Assembly (NCBI GenBank): GCA_905212975.1
Contig: CAJMGO010000007.1
Span: 6,258 to 70,257 of the forward strand
DNA from: CAJMGO01 sp900557305
GTDB taxonomy: Bacteria > Bacillota_I > Bacilli_A > RF39 > UBA660
Reading direction: 5' to 3'
DNA: 64,000 nt
A program made the translations under genes and the position numbers. Under the pieces are notes generated by a model. The model was not told the DNA's origin, did no database searches, and was given only the letters and a program-made list of their open reading frames with translations. Below are positions 57,745 through 64,000 of the stretch, in pieces; positions within the stretch are counted from its first letter, which is position 1, and each line of letters begins with the position of its first letter.

Positions 57745-58218
57745 ATGGCTGATAAGGCTAAAGAAATATATTTAACACAATCTGGCTTAGATGATTTAAA
57801 AAAAGAACTTGAATATTTAAGAACAGAAAAAAGACCAGAAGTAATTAATTCATTAAAGGAAGCAAGAGCATTAGGTGATTTATCTGAAAATTCTGAATAT
57901 GATGCTGCACGTGCTGCTCAAGCTGAAGTTGAAGGTAGAATAAAAGAGATTGAAGCAATGCTTGAAAATGTGGTTGTAATAACTGGTGAAAAAAGTGATG
58001 TTGCTTCAATTGGTTCAAATGTAAAAATTAAATATGTTGATGATGGTGAAGTAGAAGAATATTCAATAGTTGGAAGTCAAGAAGCTGACCCATTTCAAAA
58101 TAAAATTTCTAATGAATCTCCAATAGCAAAAGCAATTATAGGATCAAGTGTAGGTTCTGTTGTAGAAGTTGATAGTCCTAGTGGAAAATATCAAGTAGAA
58201 ATTATTTCAATTTCATAA
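57745..58218 (+). CDS. greA: transcription elongation factor GreA
   Basis: 157 residues from ATG 57745, the start that gives the normal GreA length; an in-frame ATG at 57721 adds eight unusual residues. Coiled-coil domain with LSENSEYDAARAAQAEVEGRI and the acidic tip, then the FKBP-like C-terminal domain (ISNESPIAKAIIGSSVG). It stimulates cleavage of stalled transcripts by RNA polymerase. Confidence 0.96.
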   Translation: MADKAKEIYLTQSGLDDLKKELEYLRTEKRPEVINSLKEARALGDLSENSEYDAARAAQAEVEGRIKEIEAMLENVVVITGEKSDVASIGSNVKIKYVDDGEVEEYSIVGSQEADPFQNKISNESPIAKAIIGSSVGSVVEVDSPSGKYQVEIISIS

Positions 58219-58240
58219 AAAGTACTATGTACTTTTTTTC
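58217..58240 (+). terminator. terminator of greA
   Basis: AAAAAGTAC-TAT-GTACTTTTT with T run. Confidence 0.8.
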
Positions 58241-58248
58241 TATTGAAC

Positions 58249-58277
58249 TTGAAAAATGTATTATTTTGTTGTATACT
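58249..58277 (+). promoter_or_regulatory. promoter of tig
   Basis: TTGAAA, 17 bp, TATACT. Confidence 0.65.
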
Positions 58278-58309
58278 ATATATCATATGATTTGAAAGGA
58301 ATGAATTAA

Positions 58310-59569
58310 ATGAGTAAAGAGAAAAACATGAAAGAAATTAAAATAAAAGTTGAAGGAAAAGAATGGAAAGATGCTATAGATAAAGCATATAAAAAGATTT
58401 CATCAAAGGTTAAAGTTGATGGTTTCCGTCCTGGAAAAGCACCTCGTGATATGATAATTAAAAAATATGGTCAAGGTAATTTATGGATGGACGCAGCTGA
58501 TGAAAGTATCCAAGCAGCATATACAAAAGTTATGGATGAAAATAAAGACTTAGAAATAGTTTGCCAACCAGAAGTTAATGTAACATCTGTAAGTGATGAT
58601 GCTATTGAATTTAATTTTACTTTAACTTTAAAACCAGAAGTTAAGTTAGGAAAATATAAAGGTCTTGGAGTAAAAAAAGAAGAAGTTAAAGTATCTAAAA
58701 AAGATATAGATGAAGCTGTTCTTGCTATGCAAAAACGTTATGCAGAAAGTGTAATTAAAGAAGGAACTGTTGAAAATGGTGATACAGCAGTTATTGATTT
58801 TGAAGGTTTTAAAGATGGAGTAGCATTCGAAGGTGGAAAAGGAGAAAACTATTCATTAGAAATTGGTTCAGGATCATTTATACCTGGTTTTGAAGAACAA
58901 TTAATTGGAATGAAAAAAGGAGAAACAAAAGAAATTAACGTTACTTTCCCAGAAAATTATCATGCTGAGGAATTGAAAGGTCAACCTGCTATATTTAAAG
59001 TTACAGTAAATGAAATTAAAACAACTAAAATTCCAGAGTTAGATAAAGATTTCTTTGAAGATTTAGGAATGGAAGGAATTGAAACAGAAGAAGCTTTAAG
59101 AAAACAATTAGAAGAAAATATTAAAACAAGAAGAGAAAGCGAATTTGAAAATAAATTTATTGATGATTTATTAGATGCTGCAGTTAAAAATATGGAAGTA
59201 GAAATTCCTCATGTAATGATTCACGAAGAATTAGATAGAATGTTAAGACAATATGATGAAAATTTAAAAATGCAAGGAATTACTTTAGAACAATTTTATC
59301 AATTTACAAATTCTAATGAAGAACAATTAAAAGCTGAAATGCATGGTGAGGCTGAAAAAAGAGTTCTTGAAAGATTATTATTAGAAGAAATTGTTAAAAG
59401 TGAAAAAATTGAAGTTAAAAATGAAGATGTTAAAAAAGAAGCTGAAGATTTAGCTAAAAAGTATCAAATGGATAAAGATGAATTCTTAAAATTATTTGGT
59501 GGACTTGAAATGGTTGAATATGATTTAAAAATGCGTAAAGCATTAGATTTATTAAAAGCTAATAACTAA
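58310..59569 (+). CDS. tig: trigger factor
   Basis: 419 residues. The ribosome-binding domain carries VDGFRPGKAPRDMI, the FKBP-type prolyl isomerase domain has DTAVIDFEGFKDG and SFIPGFEEQLIGMKKGE, and the C-terminal helical arms follow. It receives nascent chains at the ribosome exit. The N-terminus is slightly extended (MSKEKN). AAAGGAATG precedes ATG 58310. Confidence 0.96.
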   Translation: MSKEKNMKEIKIKVEGKEWKDAIDKAYKKISSKVKVDGFRPGKAPRDMIIKKYGQGNLWMDAADESIQAAYTKVMDENKDLEIVCQPEVNVTSVSDDAIEFNFTLTLKPEVKLGKYKGLGVKKEEVKVSKKDIDEAVLAMQKRYAESVIKEGTVENGDTAVIDFEGFKDGVAFEGGKGENYSLEIGSGSFIPGFEEQLIGMKKGETKEINVTFPENYHAEELKGQPAIFKVTVNEIKTTKIPELDKDFFEDLGMEGIETEEALRKQLEENIKTRRESEFENKFIDDLLDAAVKNMEVEIPHVMIHEELDRMLRQYDENLKMQGITLEQFYQFTNSNEEQLKAEMHGEAEKRVLERLLLEEIVKSEKIEVKNEDVKKEAEDLAKKYQMDKDEFLKLFGGLEMVEYDLKMRKALDLLKANN

Positions 59570-59589
59570 TTTAGGTTAGGGGGAATCTT

Positions 59590-60225
59590 ATGAAAATATT
59601 TGATTTATTTAATTCTTCTAAAAAACAAATTACTTTAGAAGAAAAATATGATGATATTGTTAATAATGTTTTATTAAAAGATAATTCAAATATAAATGAT
59701 GTGGAGAATATTAAATCTTTAACAAAATTAATTGTTACTTGGTTTAAAATTCAATTTGAAACAGAATTAAATAAATATAATGTTAAAGAAGATAAAATAA
59801 GTGATTTTTTAGATAGAAATGTATTTCAATTATTAGATATTTATGATGTAAGTAGTTTAACAAATCTTATGCATCAAAAAATTAATAAAAAATTATTTCA
59901 AAAATATGAAGATAATCCTAAATTTAAAGAAAAAATACATGAAGCATCATTATATGAATTAATGAATACTACAAAAAGTGTTGAATATGGATTAGTTTTT
60001 TGTAAGTTATTTGATTTAAAACTTTCTTTAGCTATGAAATATTTACCTGGTTCTAAGTTAAATGATGAAGAGCTTATGAGACGTTATTTAGAAAATAGAG
60101 GGAACCCCAATATTGAATTTTATCCTAATTATTTTAAAATAAATTCTAAGAATAGATTTTATTCTGAAAATTTAAATGAAAAATTATTAGAATACAATAA
60201 TAATAAAATAATTGTGAAAAAATAA
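59590..60225 (+). CDS. hypothetical protein, 211 residues
   Basis: Soluble, mostly helical, rich in Lys, Asn and Leu, with no signal peptide or motif I recognise. TTAGGGGGAATC precedes ATG 59590. It follows tig by 20 bases without a terminator, so it is likely cotranscribed with tig, and it ends in a strong terminator. Function unknown. Confidence 0.6.
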   Translation: MKIFDLFNSSKKQITLEEKYDDIVNNVLLKDNSNINDVENIKSLTKLIVTWFKIQFETELNKYNVKEDKISDFLDRNVFQLLDIYDVSSLTNLMHQKINKKLFQKYEDNPKFKEKIHEASLYELMNTTKSVEYGLVFCKLFDLKLSLAMKYLPGSKLNDEELMRRYLENRGNPNIEFYPNYFKINSKNRFYSENLNEKLLEYNNNKIIVKK

Positions 60226-60246
60226 AGGTTATTAATAACCTTTTTC
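60224..60246 (+). terminator. terminator of the tig unit
   Basis: Perfect palindrome AAAGGTTATTAATAACCTTT followed by Ts. Confidence 0.75.
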
Positions 60247-60298
60247 TTTATATTCATAAAAATTATGGTATAATATTTTTAAGAAATGAGGAATAAAG

Positions 60299-61729
60299 AT
60301 GGAAATGAAAAAAAATGAATCAATTTGTTCAAGAGATGTTGATTTTGCTAAATGGTATACAGATGTATGTAAAAAGGCAGAATTAATGGATTATTCAAGT
60401 GTGAAAGGTTTTATAATATATAGACCATATGGATATGCACTTTGGGAAATGATTCAAAATTATCTTGATAAAGAATTTAAGAAAACAGGTCATGAAAATG
60501 TATATATGCCTATGCTTATTCCTGAAAGTTTATTACAAAAAGAAAAGGATCATGTTGAAGGTTTTGCACCAGAATGTGCTGTAGTAACACGAGGTGGACT
60601 TGATGAATTAGATGAACACTTAATTGTAAGACCAACAAGTGAAACTCTTTTTTGTGAACATTATAGCAAAATTGTTAATTCTTACCGTGATTTACCAAAA
60701 AAATATAATCAATGGTGTAGCGTTGTAAGGTGGGAAAAAACAACTCGTCCATTTTTGAGAGGATCTGAATTTTTATGGCAAGAAGGTCATACAATTCATG
60801 CAACTGAAAAGGAAGCTATTGATGAAACATTAAATATGCTTTCAATTTATAAAAATATGGCTTCTGATTTACTTGCAATTCCTATGATTACTGGAAGAAA
60901 AACAGAAAAAGAAAAATTTGCAGGTGCAGAAATGACATTTACTATGGAAGCATTAATGCATGATGGTAAAGTTTTACAATCTGGTACATCTCATTACTTT
61001 GGTCAAGGATTTGCTAAAGCTTTTAATATGAAGTTTTTGGATAAAGATAATCAAGAAAAATATGTTTATCAAACATCATGGGGTGTTTCTACTAGATTAC
61101 TTGGAGCGCTTATTATGGTACATGGTGATGACAATGGCTTGGTTTTACCTCCTTTTGTAGCGCCAACACAAGTTGTTATTGTGCCAATTAAGAATACTGA
61201 AGAAGTTTTAAATAAATGTAATGATATTGCTTTATCATTAAAAAATAATGATATAAGAGTAAAAATAGATGATTCTGATAAATCTGCAGGATGGAAATTT
61301 AGTGAATCTGAGATGAGAGGAATACCTGTTAGAATTGAAGTTGGTCCAAGAGATTTGGAACAAGGTAAATGTGTTATAGCAACTCGTTATAACGGTGAAA
61401 AAATTGATTTTGATTTATCAGGTGATATATCTTCATATATTACTGACTTATTTAAAACAATACATTCTAAAATGTATGAGAATGCTTATAACAATTTAAA
61501 AAATAATATTAGTTATACTGAAAGTTTTAAAGAAATGTGTTCTATTTTAGATGAAAAAGGTGGATTTGTAAAAGCACCATGGTGTGGTAATACTGAATGT
61601 GAAGAGAATATTAAGAACGAAACTGGTATAACAACTAGATGTTTATCGGATGAAGAAGTTAAAAATAAAACTTGTGTTCATTGTGGAGCCAAAGCTAAAT
61701 CAATAGTTTATTTTGCAAGATCGTATTAG
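60299..61729 (+). CDS. proS: prolyl-tRNA synthetase, short archaeal/eukaryotic type
   Basis: 476 residues. Class II synthetase motifs: YRPYGYALWEMI, LIVRPTSETLF, VVRWEKTTRPFLRGSEFLWQEGHT, and GVSTRLLGALIMVHGDD, then an anticodon-binding domain and a C-terminal zinc-binding domain (CGNTECEENI, CVHCGAKA). It lacks the editing insertion of the long bacterial type, so mischarged Ala-tRNA(Pro) must be cleared in trans if at all. A TATAAT box at 60269-60274 is the probable -10. Confidence 0.95.
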   Translation: MEMKKNESICSRDVDFAKWYTDVCKKAELMDYSSVKGFIIYRPYGYALWEMIQNYLDKEFKKTGHENVYMPMLIPESLLQKEKDHVEGFAPECAVVTRGGLDELDEHLIVRPTSETLFCEHYSKIVNSYRDLPKKYNQWCSVVRWEKTTRPFLRGSEFLWQEGHTIHATEKEAIDETLNMLSIYKNMASDLLAIPMITGRKTEKEKFAGAEMTFTMEALMHDGKVLQSGTSHYFGQGFAKAFNMKFLDKDNQEKYVYQTSWGVSTRLLGALIMVHGDDNGLVLPPFVAPTQVVIVPIKNTEEVLNKCNDIALSLKNNDIRVKIDDSDKSAGWKFSESEMRGIPVRIEVGPRDLEQGKCVIATRYNGEKIDFDLSGDISSYITDLFKTIHSKMYENAYNNLKNNISYTESFKEMCSILDEKGGFVKAPWCGNTECEENIKNETGITTRCLSDEEVKNKTCVHCGAKAKSIVYFARSY

Positions 61730-61780
61730 TTTCGACATATTTCGACCAATTAAAGTACTATAGTTATTGTAGGTGATAAT

Positions 61781-62236
61781 ATGAAAAAATTTTTATCTAC
61801 AATTTCTTGTATTTTAGTTGGTCTTTTTCTTGGATTTTTTTTACTTAAACAATATAAATATAAAGAAAATGTTAAAACTGTTTCAAAAGAAAATAATATT
61901 TTATATTTTGTTCAGATTGGAGCATATTCTACATTTGAAAATATGCAAAGCAGCGTAAAAGATTTTTATAATTATATATATGAAGAAGAAAATGGTACAT
62001 ATTATGCTTATATAGCTATTGTAAAAAATAAAGAAATTTTAACAAAATTGCAGGAATATTTGACTAAAGCTGGGTATGTTATATATATAAAGGAAAAATA
62101 TGTTAATAATCCTGGTTTTAATGATGTACTGGGACAATATGAACTCCTTTTAAAAGAAACTAATGATATAGATGCAATAATGACTATATGTAGTCAAATT
62201 GTAAGTAAATATGAGGAGCTGGAGTTAAGTGATTAA
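61781..62236 (+). CDS. single-pass protein with SPOR-like domain
   Basis: 151 residues. One N-terminal membrane helix (about 5-23), then an external domain beginning YFVQIGAYSTFENMQSSVKDF, the typical opening of a SPOR peptidoglycan-binding domain, continuing with YYAYIAIVKNKEILTKLQEYL and GYVIYIKE. A role at division or sporulation septa is likely. AGGTGATAAT precedes ATG 61781. It overlaps radC by 8 bases and so joins the radC-mreCD operon. Confidence 0.75.
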   Translation: MKKFLSTISCILVGLFLGFFLLKQYKYKENVKTVSKENNILYFVQIGAYSTFENMQSSVKDFYNYIYEEENGTYYAYIAIVKNKEILTKLQEYLTKAGYVIYIKEKYVNNPGFNDVLGQYELLLKETNDIDAIMTICSQIVSKYEELELSD

Positions 62237-62906
62237 AATTAAAGATATACCTAAATATGAAAGACCAATTGAAAGAATATTAAATAATGATCCATCTGTT
62301 TTAAGTAATGAAGAATTGATTTCTATTTTACTTCATACTGGATATAAAAATTATTCTGTTAAAGAATTGTCTTTAAATTTGCTTTCTAAAATAAATGATA
62401 TTAGTAATTTAAAAGATATTAGTAAAAATGAATTATTAAAAATAAAAGGAATAGGTGCTGCAAAAGCTGCTATTATTTTAGCTTGTGTTGAAATATCAAA
62501 AAGAATGTTAATATTACCAAAGGAAAATTATATAAAAATAAGTAACTGTGAAGATATATATAATAATTTTAAAAATTTATTTTTTAATAAAAAACAAGAA
62601 CATTTTTATTGTATATATTTAGATGTGAAAAAAAGAGTAATAGATACAAAACTTTTATTTATTGGTACTATAAATTATAGTTTAGTTAATCCAAGAGAGA
62701 TATTTAAAGAAGCTTATTTAAATGGAGCAACATCAATAGTTTGTATGCATAATCATCCAAGTAATGATGTTACACCAAGTAAAAATGATATTTCATTAAC
62801 TAATCATTTAATAGAGTTAGGTAAAATTCATAATATAGCTATAGATGATCATGTAATAATTGGTAATAATAATTATTTTAGTTTTTTTGAAAATAATTTA
62901 ATATGA
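62229..62906 (+). CDS. radC: RadC family JAB-domain protein
   Basis: 225 residues from GTG 62229. N-terminal helix-hairpin-helix region (LLKIKGIGAAKAA) and a C-terminal JAB/MPN metalloprotein domain with HNHPSNDVTPSKND (HxH...D zinc site). The older DNA repair role is doubtful; the function is unknown. The order radC-mreC-mreD is conserved in Firmicutes. Overlaps mreC (ATGA). Confidence 0.93.
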   Translation: MIKIKDIPKYERPIERILNNDPSVLSNEELISILLHTGYKNYSVKELSLNLLSKINDISNLKDISKNELLKIKGIGAAKAAIILACVEISKRMLILPKENYIKISNCEDIYNNFKNLFFNKKQEHFYCIYLDVKKRVIDTKLLFIGTINYSLVNPREIFKEAYLNGATSIVCMHNHPSNDVTPSKNDISLTNHLIELGKIHNIAIDDHVIIGNNNYFSFFENNLI

Positions 62907-63727
62907 AAAAGTTAAAGAATAAGCATTATAGATTTAAATTAATATTTATTTTACCAATTATAGTTTTTGCATTAATATTGTTAGTATTTTTTTATTATAA
63001 AAATACTTTTTTAGAGAAAATAGTTAAAGATGTTGGCGTAAATAGTATAAAAATTTTATCATATCCAGTAAAATATGTAGGTAGAGTAATTAATGTAAAT
63101 AAAATATATAATGAAAATGAAAAACTAAAATCAATAAAAAGTGATGATTCATTAAGAATAGAAAATGACAATTTAAAAAGTGAATTAAGTGAGATAAAAG
63201 ATAGACTTGAATTAAATACATTATTGTCAGAATATAATTCAGTTGCTTCTACTGTAGTAACTCGAAATTTATCTTCTTGGAATAGAACTGCTATTATAGA
63301 TAAGGGTAAAAAAGATGGACTTAGAGATGGATATGCTGTTATAAATAAGTATGGACTTGTTGGCTATTTAAAAAATACAAGTTATACTTCTAGTAGTATA
63401 AAGCTTTTAACAAGCCCAAATGAGTATAAAATTAGTATTAAAATAGAAGTAGATGGATATTATGTATATGGATTAATTACAGGGTATGATGAAGAAAATA
63501 ATGAATTAATAATTGAAGGTATATCAGAAAATACAGTTATTCCTACAAATTCATTTGTACTAACAAGTGGTCTTGGTAATGAATTTCCGTCGGGTATATT
63601 AATAGGTAATGTAGTTAGTGAAAAAAAGGATAATTTTGATCTTTCTAGGACAATACGAGTTAAACCAGCTGTTGATTTTAATGATATAACTTATGTTTTA
63701 GTACTAACTAAGGGTGATATAAAATGA
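62903..63727 (+). CDS. mreC: rod shape-determining protein MreC
   Basis: 274 residues. One membrane helix (about 11-31), a coiled coil (about 72-105), then the MreC beta domain (VVTRNLSSWNRTAIIDKGKKDGLRDGYAVIN, GLVGYLKN, TSGLGNEFPSGILIG). It organises the elongation complex. No mreB is visible upstream; radC is. The stop overlaps mreD (ATGA). Confidence 0.94.
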   Translation: MKKLKNKHYRFKLIFILPIIVFALILLVFFYYKNTFLEKIVKDVGVNSIKILSYPVKYVGRVINVNKIYNENEKLKSIKSDDSLRIENDNLKSELSEIKDRLELNTLLSEYNSVASTVVTRNLSSWNRTAIIDKGKKDGLRDGYAVINKYGLVGYLKNTSYTSSSIKLLTSPNEYKISIKIEVDGYYVYGLITGYDEENNELIIEGISENTVIPTNSFVLTSGLGNEFPSGILIGNVVSEKKDNFDLSRTIRVKPAVDFNDITYVLVLTKGDIK

Positions 63728-64000
63728 TTATCATATCTTTTATATTAGAATATATATTATCTTTTTATTTAAAATATACGACTATATTTAAGCCTTTATT
63801 TGTATATATGAATATTCCTTTTTTAACAAGATGTAAAAAAAATAGTATTTTAATATTAATTATAGGAATTTTTTATGATGTTATGAATGATACTATTTTC
63901 ATAAACTTATTATTATTTTTACTTTTATATAGGTTTTCAAATTATTTAAAAAATAAGAAAGATAATATATTTTATTTTTTAATTATAAATATTGTTTTTA
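63724..64000 (+). CDS. mreD: rod shape-determining protein MreD, 3' end outside window
   Basis: The frame is open from ATG 63724 to the window end (92 codons visible). The product is very hydrophobic with three or more membrane segments, including GIFYDVMNDTIFINLLLFLLLY, the MreD-like helix pattern. Its place after mreC with an ATGA overlap supports the call. Confidence 0.85.
   Translation, partial: MIIISFILEYILSFYLKYTTIFKPLFVYMNIPFLTRCKKNSILILIIGIFYDVMNDTIFINLLLFLLLYRFSNYLKNKKDNIFYFLIINIVF

Overview
The window is very A+T-rich bacterial DNA using the standard bacterial code (TGG is tryptophan; TGA, TAA and TAG are stops). Nearly every gene lies on the + strand. Gene content and order are those of a low-GC Firmicute of the class Bacilli: secE-nusG-rplK-rplA-rplJ-rplL-ybxB-rpoB-rpoC, hrcA-grpE-dnaK-dnaJ with CIRCE, yqfC-yqfD-ybeY-cdd-era-yqzL-recO, and ireB-ruvX-yrzB-mltG-trmR-trhP1-trhP2-greA. 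Sporulation genes (spoIIGA, sigE, yqfC, yqfD) point to a spore former or a recent descendant of one. Several normally linked genes are missing from their usual places (rpmG, the rpsL-rpsG-fusA-tuf block after rpoC, phoH, yqfF, dgkA, udk). Together with the A+T richness this suggests an uncultured, somewhat reduced gut-type Bacilli (inference).

Layout. 1-3300 is an accessory zone left of a tRNA-Lys gene. Three cargo genes are separated by two decayed copies of the same module: a ComEC-type metallo-beta-lactamase fragment joined to a YhcG/DUF1016 nuclease fragment, ending in an extended -10 promoter. A candidate small RNA and the tRNA follow. 3.6-5.2 kb holds a small orphan and a cell-wall amidase. 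5.3-16.5 kb is the transcription/translation block with L1- and L10-type leader elements. 16.5-20.9 kb holds two zinc-ribbon membrane proteins, rpsU, yqeY and the spoIIGA-sigE pair. 20.9-27.5 kb is the heat-shock operon, with pepF between dnaK and dnaJ and a cysteine-rich extension on GrpE. 27.6-37.6 kb holds miaB, helD, uvrC, rpsB-tsf and membrane proteins.

37.7-40.7 kb is the most interesting island: a peptidase-containing ABC exporter, a short membrane-anchored accessory protein, two double-glycine leader peptides each with a GxxxG core (a two-peptide class IIb bacteriocin candidate), and an overlapping small hydrophobic protein. None of the last three was long enough for routine ORF calling.

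40.8-47.1 kb holds an RNase J2-like protein that has lost metal ligands, the yqfC-to-recO cluster and a stand-alone Smr protein. 47.2-51.6 kb holds two large anchored surface proteins, a small orphan and dCMP deaminase. 51.7-64 kb runs from tcdA through ireB/ruvX/mltG, the tRNA U34 hydroxylation and methylation genes, greA, tig and proS to radC-mreC-mreD, where the window ends inside mreD. Promoters with 17-bp spacers and hairpin-plus-T-run terminators separate most transcription units.
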